NCBI RefSeq assembly: GCF_002776525.5
Contig: NC_045439.1
Location: 161,913,485 to 161,977,484 of the forward strand
Length of the DNA stretch: 64,000 bases
DNA from: Piliocolobus tephrosceles
Lineage: Eukaryota; Chordata; Mammalia; Primates; Cercopithecidae
Reading direction: 5' to 3'
The notes under the pieces are model-generated. The model made no database searches. It saw only the letters and a list, made by a program, of their open reading frames with translations, and had not been told where the DNA came from. The position numbers and the translations under genes are program-made. Positions 48,535-59,500 of the stretch are shown here, one piece after another. The first letter of the stretch is position 1. Each line of letters opens with the position of its first letter.

Positions 48535-48626
48535 TTCGGGAGGCAGAGGTTGCAATGAGCCGAGATCATGCCATTGCACTCCAACCTGGGTGACAGAGTG
48601 AGACTCCATCTCAAAAAAAAAAAAAA
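48535..48626 (+). repeat. 5'-truncated Alu (right-monomer end only)
   Basis: Starts at 'cgggaggcagaggttgcaat' and ends with a 15-A tail. The flanks aagagctggggattt and aagagttggagattt form a 15-bp target duplication with two differences, so this is a real short insertion rather than a deletion remnant. Confidence 0.92.
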
Positions 48627-48837
48627 AGAGTTGGAGATTTTCAAAGGCAGGTGTCATTAAAACTTGAAACCAAAGATTACTGCCTGAAATTGGTGTCATA
48701 CACTCTACTCATTACTGGAAACAGTAAGAATCTCATGTTGGTGCAATGAAGGAACCAGGCTGCTTGCTCTTTGACTTCAAGGACCAAACAGGGTCAAGAG
48801 AGTCACGTACCTAACCGAGAGTTAAGAGCAGTATCTG

Positions 48838-49085
48838 GCATTTATTGAACACTTACTAGTGTGAGACAGTTTTAAGTGCTAGATTCGTGGATTGATGAAT
48901 TAATTTAGCCTTTAAAACAACCCACTGTGACAGGACTGTGATTCTCTTTGTTTTTTCAGATAGAGATACTGAGGTTCAGGGTGTATAAGTAACTCGTTCA
49001 AGGCTATGTGAGTCATGGGGTGTAGTCAAGGTTCTAAAACAAACTCCAGACCTCATTCTTTTAACCACTGTACTTTGCCTCTTTC
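48838..49085 (-). repeat. MIR element
   Basis: 'ggcatttattgaacacttac', 'atagagatactgaggttcag' and 'ttttaaccactgtactttgc' span most of the reverse MIR consensus. Confidence 0.75.
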
Positions 49086-50612
49086 CAATGATTAAGTGCA
49101 GATAATCTACTAATCCTAACACATAATAATGCAAACCTTGACAAGGGAAATAAAATTTCCTCTGACATTTCAGATGGGAGGTATTACTCCTGTCATGAGA
49201 AATCAGGGAAGAGCTGACATTTTAAGTTATTTAAGTCAGGATTGGACGCACAGGAATGGTGGCAGGGGTTTTTGGAGGCAAGAAAATGATAGGCAGGCCC
49301 AGGAACTCCTAAGCAGTATGCAGTGGAACATAGAGGAAAGGCAAAATGTGGAGCGCTTTTGAATTAAGAAGTGATGGGATCACAGATGTGTTTGAGAAAA
49401 GCCAGCGTGTAGTGGAACACAGGAGGACCTGGAGACGGACTGTGTAGAGCCAGACTGACCAGTTAGATGGTTGGTGTCAGGTGGTGTTTTTAATGGGAGT
49501 GAGAGGGGGAGCATGGGCAGGAATTGACAAGGAATCGTGAGCCACAGAATAGGAACCAAGGAAGAGGAAGGAGTTAAAATGACTCCAGTATTTGACATTC
49601 GTATGATTGGATAATGATAAAATAAATTGCTAATGACCAAATGTATACGTATGTATCTTTTTTATACACATTTTATGTATACCATTTATAAAAATATGTA
49701 TAAATTACATATAATCGAACTAAAAAATGAAATAGGGGCTTGTAAAGAAGAACCCGTAAGATATTCCAGGCTTCTGGATTGTTATAATTAGTTGAGCTTG
49801 AAAGTAAGACATAGCTTGAATTTCCCAGTAGCCAGAGAACAAGGGGAAGTGATGTCTGCCTTAACTGCTGCTCCTGGGTTGGGATTATGCCATTTCTTCG
49901 AAGAGACACACTTCTACTAGGGTTAAAATCTAGAGGGAATTTATTTAACTCAAATACAGAAAGCCACAAAAGTCACAAAGGGTGGTGTCCTTGGCTTCCA
50001 CTCTCAATGGGACACTGCAGAAGCTGCTGGGGTCGACCCTGTCTTTGAACCTTCCAGCAGGAGAACATGCTTGCCAAGCATCTGCTTATCTCCTTCCCCT
50101 TGCAAACCTCCTAAGGGCATCTCTCTGTTGTTTAGCCAGGATAACAGAATCCTGTCTGCTTCCACAGCCACAGTTTATCAAATACTTATAGAGGAGAACT
50201 GAGGCCTCTAGAGCCTGTGAATTGAGAGACACCTAGACATTGGGATCCTCTCTCCCCAGAACATGTTCTTTCTGTCTCTCTGTAAAGTTGCAGAACCATG
50301 TTTATCCTTTTGTCATACCTGACTGTATCCTTTACTGCCCTAAATATTTTTTTTTTTTCTTCAGTGACAATAACAACAACAACAAAAAAAACCAACTTTC
50401 CCATCAGTACTTATTTTTGGCAACTTAAACTGTAGCCAAAAGATTACCAGGTTAGGGTTGCAGTTTTCCCCTTTGTAAACACGAAATCTCTATTTAGAGA
50501 AACTGTCACTCTTATCATGTGTTTTTCTTCCCTGCTCACTTTTCCAGACACCATCTTGGCCTTCAGATTGTCTCTTCATGCATATCACTGACGTTTAAAA
50601 ATTTTCATGCTT
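49086..50612. other. Unique intron containing the source of a duplicated segment
   Basis: There is no Alu or L1. The segment 49623-49758 has a second copy inside the GT array 2.4 kb downstream. No coding signal. Confidence 0.6.
49623..49758 (+). repeat. 136-bp duplicated segment, copy A
   Basis: Starts taaattgctaatgaccaaat and ends gtaaagaagaacccgta. Copy B at 52069-52204 is in the same orientation and the same length, with 10 substitutions and no indel by my alignment. Confidence 0.97.
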
Positions 50613-50908
50613 GGTGACTGGGCGCGGTGGCTCACACCTGTAATCCCAGCACTTTGAGAGGCCGAGGCAGGCGGATCACGAGGTCAGGAGATCGAGACAT
50701 TCCTGACTGACACGGTGAAACCCTGTCTCTAATAAAAATACAAAAAAATTAGCCGGGCATGGTGGTGGGCACCTGTAGTCCCAGCTACTCCGGAGGCTGA
50801 GGCAGGAGAATGGCATGAACGCGGGAGGTGGAGTTTGCAGTGAGCCGAGATCGCGTCCCTGCACTCCAGCCTGGGTGACAGAGTGAGACTCCATCTCGAA
50901 AAAAAAAA
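50613..50908 (+). repeat. Alu, sense, AluY-like
   Basis: A full-length Alu starting gactgggcgcggtggctcac, with few mutations (for example atcgcgtccctgcactcc). The flanks share aaaattttc-like sequence, which suggests the target duplication. Confidence 0.95.
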
Positions 50909-51603
50909 TTTTCCAGCTGGATGGTGTCTTACAGATCACCTCCTCGGAGACGGCTTCCGTTCGTGGGGAAATGAAGGCCCAGAGAGGCTGCATGTGCCTC
51001 CACGGGGCCCACAGAGCTGGCCGCTGGTTACTGCGAGTTGGGAAACCACATCTTCTGACTTCTCATCCCGTGTTCTCACTACTCAACACTGGGAGGAACT
51101 ATTGAATTAAAAGTTCAGAGTCAACTTGATATTTTCCAATTATTTCTTTGTTTGTTTTTTCAAATGAATGTCAGTAACTAAAAACGGACACATTGAATAG
51201 AAGCAGAAGCCTGCTGCCCTCAGGGCGTTCGCAGTGCGGTTGCAGGCAGGACAGATGGGGAGGGCGTGGGAGAGCAGCTACCCCCCTCCCCCGATGACCC
51301 GATGGGTGTGGAAACCCGTCCTCTCTGCATCCAGGGAGCCTCCCTGGAGGGAGTCCAGGGCGTCACCACCACCGGGGCCAGTGCTGGAGGGTGGACGGTG
51401 CCTGATGGGCCCAGGAGAGGGAGAGAGCCTGGTGAGGAAGTCCCCAGAGCCATGGGGAAGGAAGGCAGCCCCAGACCTAGCAGACACCTGGCGCTGGCCT
51501 GGGGCAAGTGCTGAGATGGGGACAGACAGGCTTTGTGGCCTGGGCGGACAAAGGGTCTCCACAGCCCTTTATCAAGCCAAGTAGCCAGGTATTTGTCCTT
51601 GTG
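50909..51603. other. Unique intron, GC-rich 3' half
   Basis: No repeat recognised. Overlapping frames at 51234-51584 reflect GC richness; no domain is recognised. Confidence 0.5.
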
Positions 51604-52563
51604 AATGGTGTGTGTGTGTATCGTGTGTGTTTGTGTGCGTGTATCGTGTGTGTGTATGGTGTATGTGTGTATGGTGTGTGAATGCATTTGCTTGTGTGTA
51701 TGGTGTGTTTGTGTGTATGGCATATGTGCGTACGGTGTGTGTGTTTGTGTGTATATTGTGTTTGTGTGGATGGTGTGTGTGGATGGTGTGTGTGTTTGTG
51801 TGTATATTGTGTTTGGATGGTGTGGATGGTGCGTGTGTTTGTGTGTATGATGTGTGTGTATGGTGTATGTGTGGATGGTGTGTGGTGTGGATGGTGTGTG
51901 TGTATGGTGCGTGTGAGCATGGTGTGTGTGTATGATGTGTGTGTGGTGTGTGTGTATGGTGTGTGTTTGTGTATGGTGTGAGTGTGGTGTGTCTCTGTAT
52001 ATGGCATATGTGCATATGGTGTGTGTGTGTGGTGTGTGGGTGTGGTGCGTGTGTGTGAGTATGGTGTGTAAATTGCTAATGACCAAATTTATACGTATGT
52101 CTCTTTTTTATACACATTTTGTGTATACTATTTATAAAATTATGTATAAATTATATATAATCAGATTACAAAATGAAATAGGGGCTTGTAAAGAAGAACC
52201 CGTATGTCTGTGTGTATGGTGTGTGGGTATAGTGTGTGTGTGTGAGTATGGTGTATGTGTGTATGGTGTTTGTGTGTATGGTGTATTTGTGTATGTTTGT
52301 ATGTGTTGGTGTGTGTATGGTGTTTGTGTGTGTATTGTGTATGCGTGTATGGTATGTGTGTTTGGTGTGTGTGTGTGTGTATAGTGCATTTCTGTGTATG
52401 TGTGTTTGATGAGTGTGTTTATGATGTATGTGTGTATAGTGTGTGTGTGTATGGTGTGTGTGTCTGCATATATGATGTGTGTGTTTGTGTGTATGGTGTG
52501 TATGTATGGTGTATGTGTGTATAGTTTGTGTGCTTGTTTATGGTGTGTGTGTTTGTGTGTATC
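51604..52563. repeat. Large degenerate GT-rich array (GTGTGTATGGT-type units)
   Basis: About 960 bp of (GT)n with frequent TATGGTG, GATGGTG and TTTGTGTG variants, split by a 136-bp non-repeat block at 52069-52204. All six frames show only low-complexity Cys/Val/Met or Thr/His repeats, so the long frames here, including 288 codons on the - strand, are not genes. Confidence 0.97.
52069..52204 (+). repeat. 136-bp duplicated segment, copy B, inside the GT array
   Basis: Starts taaattgctaatgaccaaat and ends gtaaagaagaacccgta. It is flanked on both sides by GT-rich repeat with no poly-A and no obvious target duplication, which argues against retroposition. Confidence 0.97.
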
Positions 52564-53584
52564 TTGGATCCTTTTAAGACTGCGTGGCATGCGGAGATTC
52601 TGCCGGACCATTCAGCTAATTTCCATCTCGCAGTCGCTGTTCGCAGCGTGAATCCAGACCCACAGTGGGAGGAAGAGGACCCAGGGAGAGCACGTTTATC
52701 CCTCGCACACTTCAAGGGGTGATGGGGTAGGATCTGTGCCAATTTCTCTTATTCATTTAGCTGAAGCTTAGAAAAATAACCCAGGAAATCCTACAAGATG
52801 TAAATCCAGGGTGAGCCAAGCAGATTGATAGTCTTCTAATTAGTACTAAAAAGATTTGAGAATTGGATCCTAGAAATGAGAACATGGGCCGGCGAGTGTG
52901 TCTGGATGAGGAACTGTGCCGCCTGCTGTTCAGATGCTATTTCTGTCCACCCCGTGGGACAGGCGCTCACACCACGCCACACTGCCCGGGGGAGGCAGAC
53001 TGAGGAAGCCCCTGCCCAAGGCAGCAGCCATATACCAAACCGTGGGGTGACACTGGTCGTGGCCATTGGTCCCCAGGATTGAGCTTGAGAAAGGAGCTCA
53101 GTGTCTTCCCCACAGCCCACGTTTCACACAGATGCAGGGGGTGATATGACACAAGGCGGAGGGTGCAATATGGGACCCAGGGAAAGCAACACCTAACTTG
53201 GAGGACTGTGGGGGGCGTGAAGTAGGAATCCAGCACATGCTCAGTTGGTAAGTCATTGCTGTCTGCATTATCTTATTATCACAGTCGCTGACAACGAGCC
53301 ATTGAAAGAGAGTGGGTCATTTGATGGTTGGGTGTCCATTAGGTATTTGAAGTGTCACGTCTACAAACCTCCCAACTTCTGTGTTCCTTCATGTTCTTTT
53401 CCCTGCTTCTTACACAAAAGCTCCTCCTTTGCGGACCTGAGAATTGTCCTTGATGTTTTTCCTCCCCTCCCCTACTGTCTTTATAGGGACCCTGGCAGTT
53501 CCCTCTTGCCCCTTCCTGGGCACCTACACACTGTTCTCCTCAGAGCAGCCAGACTGGTCAGCTGTGTCCCTGCAACCAATCTCC
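52564..53584. other. Unique intron, nothing recognised
   Basis: No repeat or gene supported. Confidence 0.5.
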
Positions 53585-53736
53585 ATCTCACTGGGAACAA
53601 AAGGCCAGTCCTAACCATGGCCCCGTGTGTGTTCCACACTTGCTGGGCTTGCCTGCCTCAATCTCACTGGGAACAAAAGGCCAGTCCTAACCATGGCTCC
53701 GTGTGTGTTCCACACTTGCTGGGCATGCCTGCCTCA
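53585..53736. repeat. 76-bp tandem duplication, two copies
   Basis: Units at 53585-53660 and 53661-53736 begin atctcactgggaacaaaagg and end tgcctgcctca. They differ at two positions (C/T and T/A). Because 76 is not a multiple of 3, the + frame across it is not a duplicated coding unit. Confidence 0.97.
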
Positions 53737-53815
53737 GGACCCTGCAGCAACTCTTCTCTTATACCGATGGAATCCTCTTCCCACAGGCGTGTGCATAGTT
53801 TCTTTCTCTTTCTTT

Positions 53816-53819
53816 CTTT

Positions 53820-53870
<51 letters not shown>

Positions 53871-54156
53871 TTTTTCGAGATGGAGTTTCGCTCTGTTGCC
53901 CAGGCTGGAGTGCAATGGCACGATCTCAGCTCACCGCAGCTCCTGCCTCCGGAGTTCAAGCAATTTTCCTGCCTCAGCCTCCCGAGTAGCTGAGACACAG
54001 GTGTGCACCACCACATCTGGCTAATTTTCGTATTTTTATTAGAGATGGGGTTTTGCCATATTGGCCAGGCTGGTCTCGAACTCCTGACCTTAAGTGATCC
54101 ACCCACCTCACCTCCTAAAGCGCTGGGATTACAGGGGTGAGCCATGGTGCCCAGCC
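53816..54156 (-). repeat. Alu, antisense, with long (TTTA)n tail
   Basis: A (ttta)n run of about 55 bp (53819-53872) precedes gagatggagtttcgctctgt. The Alu ends about gccatggtgcccagcc. The long tetranucleotide tail is a likely polymorphic microsatellite. It explains the Phe/Ile/Tyr/Leu run in the open frames here. Confidence 0.95.
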
Positions 54157-54454
54157 GACATTTGCAGAGTTTTCAATCATTCTCCAGATCTTGCCTTCAA
54201 AGTAACCATATCCAAGAAGTCTTCCCAGATTCTTCTGTGTAAACTAGTACCCCCTCCTCAGCCCTGGACCTCATTTTCTCTGAGATGCTGTGCGTGGTCT
54301 AATTTCCGTGTTCATTGCCTCTCTCACCCCATGGGGCACCATAAGGACAAGGAGTTTTCTTTGCTGTCTCCTGCACCTCCAGCCCTTGGGACAATGCCTG
54401 GCTCTGTAAGGGCTCAGGAGGGGAAAAAAAAGGGAGGGAGGAAGGGTTTGATGA

Positions 54455-54600
54455 GGAAGCTGGCTGATTGCACAGTCAGATCACTTTGGCTCAGATCCAG
54501 GCTTGTACCGACTGAGAAGCTGGATGCCTTTGGGGAATTTACCTTTTAAGCCTTTGTCTCATAGCCTGAAAAATTATGGTAATACTAGGAGGATGAAGTT
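54455..54600 (+). repeat. MIR element
   Basis: 'gatcactttggctcagatcc', 'agcctttgtctcatagcctg' and 'aaaattatggtaatacta' follow the sense MIR consensus. Confidence 0.6.
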
Positions 54601-55654
54601 GATCAAGCCCAGCTAGCATGGTGAGCTACTCTTCACACATAGGAAACTGACAGCATTTGTGAGTTAACGTTTGTGCAATTATTCACCCTGGGAATGCTGC
54701 AAGCCCCCACGTACCTCCTCACCTTCTCAGAAGAGCAGGATGGAATTCAGTGGAGCGCAGGGCTTGCCACACCCTGAATCATTTCTAATCAACAAAAGCA
54801 AATCCTTCTCCAATATTTTGACTATGCTTAATGGAATATGACTTGACCCATGCCTACATGGCTATGGAACTGCAAGGACACCACCCATCCCCAATCTTAA
54901 CAGTCCAAGTCCCCGTGTGGGTGGCACTGCCTGTGTGTGGATACAGGGCTTGAAAGCTGAGCATTCACCAGGGGCCTGAGGAAGGACGGGAGCACTTAGC
55001 TGCACTGAGAAGCACCAGGAGGAGATTTAAGAAATGTTGATGTATTTTCTGATTTTTATGGGTTGCAGTAGCAGTATTCCACAACCAGAGAGACTACTGT
55101 AGGAACTCAACAAGCAGGTTTACTGTAAGGTTCTGTTATGTGAGTGAATATCTCACATGTGTTTAAAGTATGATTCAATTCCCACAAGCTCAATGTCTTT
55201 CACAGTTTTGTGGAAGAATCTCATTAACTAGACAAAAGCTCCCAAAGGTCAGTGACTGCACCTGCTGCATTCAGCACCACATGCTCTGTACGAAGTCTGG
55301 GTGATTTTTTAAAGATTCCTAAATGAACATTTGATGTCAGGCTATTCTCTGTTCATACCCAGGACCTATGTGATATGTGCTTTCTGGTTCTAATCAGAGG
55401 ATCATTGAGAAGGAGAGAGCTCTGCCAATAATTATGAGAGGACAACAAAACTCAGTTGTGTGGTGCCAGGAAGACCCAGGGTGTTTGGCCACTTGCCGGC
55501 AGGTAAAGGTCTGTCTCAGCTGCCTTCTGAGGAGCCACACCTGCTCATCTCTTAGACTGTGCATGTCTCAATATGTACCACCAGATGAGAGCTGCTTAGT
55601 GATCTTTAGTCTGTAACCTCAGATGGATCCGTTTCCTGTAAATGAACAGACCAC
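54601..55654. other. Unique intron, nothing recognised
   Basis: Ordinary intron sequence. No coding or repeat signal that I can support. Confidence 0.5.
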
Positions 55655-56565
55655 GGAAAGAGGGAGAATTAAAGCATGTGAGTGTGCAACTCAACAATAA
55701 AAACAAATATAAGCTAATTAAAAATAGGCAAAGGGTTTGAATTGACATTTCTCCAAAGGAGTTATACAAATGACCAATCAGCACAAGCAAAAATGTCCAA
55801 CACCATAGGTCATGAGGGAAATGTAAAGTCAAACCCACATGAGATGCCACTTCCCACCACTAGGAGGGCTGTAACACAAAAGGTATCATAACAACAAGTG
55901 CTGGTGATGATAGAGAGCAAGTAGGACCCTTGCACTTTGCTGGTGGAAATGTAAGGTGATTCTATTCGCTTTGGAAAACAGTTTGGCAATTCCTCAAACA
56001 GTAAAGCATAGAGTTACCCTGTAATCTAGCAATTCAAATGCTAGGTATATAGCAGGGAAAAAGATGAAAACATATTTACACAGAAACTCATACATGAATG
56101 TGCATGGCAGCATTATTCATAATATACAAAAAGTGGGGGGAAACCCAGGTGTCTATCGGTAATGAATGGGTAAATAGAATGTGCTCTGGATATACAATGA
56201 CTATTATTCAGCCTTAAAAAGGAAGGAAATTCAAACAGAGGCTACAACATAGATAAACTTGGAAACCATGCAAAGTGAAAAAGCCAGACACAAAAGGACA
56301 GCTATTGTATTATTCCACTTACATGAAATGTCTACAATAGACAAATTAATAGAGAAAAAAATATATTAGTGAATGCCGGGGGTTGGGATTAGGGAATGGG
56401 GAATGATACCTAAAAGGCACAGATAGGGTTGCTTTTGGGAGTGACGAAAAAGGTCTGGAATTAGATTGTTACTGAAACCCACCGAATTGTCTGCTTTTAA
56501 AGGGTGAGCTTTATAGTACGTGAATTTCAGTTCAACAAAGCTGCTATTTTTAAAAAGAGTATCAG
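55655..56565 (+). repeat. Old L1 3' end, sense
   Basis: 'aaaaataggcaaagggtttg', 'aatgtgcatggcagcattat', 'attattcagccttaaaaagg' and 'tgtctgcttttaaagggtga' run in order through L1 ORF2 3' and 3' UTR. It is 5'-truncated and diverged. Confidence 0.85.
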
Positions 56566-59500
56566 TGATTCAAAAAGTGTATTAATCATAATTAATGTTA
56601 TAGTCCTATAACAAATTACACTTCACCTTTGATTTCCATGATAATTTCAAAAAAAAGTGTCACCTGGAAGAAAAAATACAGATATGATGGAAGGCGAGGA
56701 GGTGGGGAAGGAGGTCTTCATGTAACCAAAGCTGACCTCTCACAACTCTGATTCTCACTCTTCCAATCAGTGATTCCAGGGAGAAGCCTGCATCTCCCAC
56801 TGTGCCTCAACATTCGTTATTCATTCCTTTGACGGCTATTTTTTGAGAATGTACTATATGGCAGGATATCAGAAAGGAGCTAACATGGTCCCTCGGCTCT
56901 TCCCTTCAGACTAATCTCCATCTTTTCCCCAACATCTACATATGGGCTCAGTTTGCAAAGGAAAAGCTGTTGATGAAACTTGCCACAATACACAGGAGAA
57001 GCTGTAGAAGAATTCTGCTTCTTAGATTTAATCCTATAAGTCTAGAAGGAAAATAAAGGATCATTGTTATGGAAAAACAGGTCCTTCTCAATGTTTATCA
57101 AATCAGTAGAGTTTAACCAACCCAAGTAGTCAACAGTCAGAAATGGGTTAAATAAGTCCTGGCGTACCCACACAAAAACAATAGGCTGCCCACTTTGAAC
57201 TTGATGTTTAGGATTTGCATTTCATTGAAGTGGAAGGGGTTTCTTGATAGAAGGTTGAGTGATGCATGCAATTAGACCACAGCAAGAGTCACATAACCCC
57301 ATGGGTTTATTTAATGTCTGCAGGTAAGTGATGAAGTAAATATTGCACCACATGAATTCTAGGTGATGTTCGTTCTATAATGAGTGTTCAGTATAAAATC
57401 CTTACAACCTTTTGTGTACATTTGGAATTTTCATAATAGAATGTCATAAAAATAAATGATCACCAACAGTAGGAAGTTTGCCCAGTTTTTTAGACTCCTA
57501 AAAGGGGACTGCACTGGGCTGCACTCCAATATAAAAATTACCCTTGTGATCAGGGAATCTCTTACTGTGTTTAACACCCATCCTGTCACTCTGTCTTCCC
57601 CAACACTGAGAAGAGACTAGCCCTTCATGCACTTTCTCCCCGTTCTGCCAGTGGAACCAGTCTTAGTGAGTAACTGAATTTCTTAAGATCCACTGAGTCT
57701 CAATAGAATCTACATTAGCAGCCATGAAATTCAAGTGGGTAAATTGACGTGGTGTAGGATATAAAGCTACTGGTCTATGGGCACACAAATACTGCGGAAA
57801 TGCTCTCAGTCCTACACAAGACTCTTAAACATTATGGAACACCACCCAAAACTTTTATTTATGTGGATTATCTCTATCATTATTCACTATATTAAAATTT
57901 TCAACTGAGACGTTTAAAAATATGTATTGCTGATTAATTTAAAAATAATAAAAAGCCTGCATAAGTGACACATTTCTATAAAAATAACTCTATTATACCC
58001 CCCCAAAAAGAAAATTTAGGAAGGACAGTGACATTGTTTTACATTTCTGCAAATATCTTTGATGTCTGGCTCAATAAAAGACAGATGATTTTCATATCTA
58101 CTTCCACATTCAATCTGTGGCGACATGTAATTTCTGTGAAGGAAATTTACCCTGAGATGGATATATGTAGTTTGAACATGGACGGGGATTTTATTAGACT
58201 TTTCAGATAATCATGCATACTCTTCCTTGACATCTCATCAAACTCAATAACTAGCAGTTTAGTTCTAATGTGGAACCTGAAACGATATCAAGGAACTATT
58301 CATACCTCGTTACCTTCCAGAACATTGGTGTGTCTTGTACTTTAAGTGGACCTTTTACCCATGCATGGCTTTGTAACTTCAGGCATTGGAAAATATTGGT
58401 TCACAGAGTTACACTGATCATCCAAATGTTGGCACGATATTACAAAACCACATGGATTAGTCTCCCAACCAATCATGTTAGAAAACTATTTAACTATTGA
58501 GAAGCAACCAGACTCACGAAGGTGGACACAAGTTTTCCAAAATTCCAATTTGCACTGGAAATCTCGACTTTTAGTATTGGCAACGAATACTGCCAGTTGT
58601 TTTCTTAGAAGTGGCAGACTCCGTTCATTTTCAAGAAAACGGCTACCAAACACGCCAGTCTGAAAATAACCGAGCTTGTTGCTCTTACAAGTGAAAATGC
58701 TATTTCATACACGAAGCTTTGTCCTTCAGCACCCAAAATTTAAGGATAATTATGGATGAATATTATGGACTTGTTTTAAATGGATTCATTTGGCAAATCT
58801 ACTCTGGGGGCTTCTGTGTCAGAAGGGCTCTCCTTCCCAGCTCTCAGAAATGTTATTCCTGTGCAAATGCTGCTGAGTCAAGAGCGGGAGGGAAGTGCAG
58901 GCAGAAGGGCTGGTGGCATGGTCAGTAAGTCATGAGGGTGAGATTAGGGTGACACACTCTCAACTTGCCACCGTAGGAGAAGGCTCTGCCCTCACCTAGC
59001 AGGTCTGATGGAAGCCCCTTACTCCGTCCTTCCTGCCAGGTTCCACCGAGATCCAAAAAGGAATGCTGTGTAGGAGCCATGCTATGTGAACCATGAGAGA
59101 CGGGTCAAACATTTAGGGAACGCCCAGAGAAATGGCGCGTCCCGTATTCAAACACACAGATCAAGCTCTTCCTATGGGCTAAGCGGTGTGCCCCCCAACA
59201 GCAAGGGCTTTTGGTTTTTCTGCCTTTCTCCCTACGTAGGAGCGCCTGGTTGCTGCCTGCTCTGGGAGCTTGTTGGTTTGAGCAGCCTGAAGCTCCGTGC
59301 AAGGCCCGCTCCGTGGGCCCCGGCAGTGCAGAGCCCGCTTCTCCCGGGGTCCTGGTGAGAGCATCCCGCTGGGCTTTCCCTGGGGAGGACCCGCGGGGCC
59401 AACACAGGCTCAGTGCAAGAGCCGCAGTGACACCTTCTGGTGGCTGCAGGCACTGCAGGCTCCTCTTATGGACACAAGTTTGGGGGTGAAGCTGCAGAGG

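Noticed and set aside
51220..52086. 288-codon antisense open frame of Thr/His repeats
   Set aside because: It is the translation of the GT-rich array; composition is purely repeat-driven and all frames across the array stay open.
53245..54024. 259-codon sense open frame
   Set aside because: It spans a 76-bp tandem duplication, a (TTTA)n tract and an antisense Alu; the 76-bp period shifts frame and no family match is evident.
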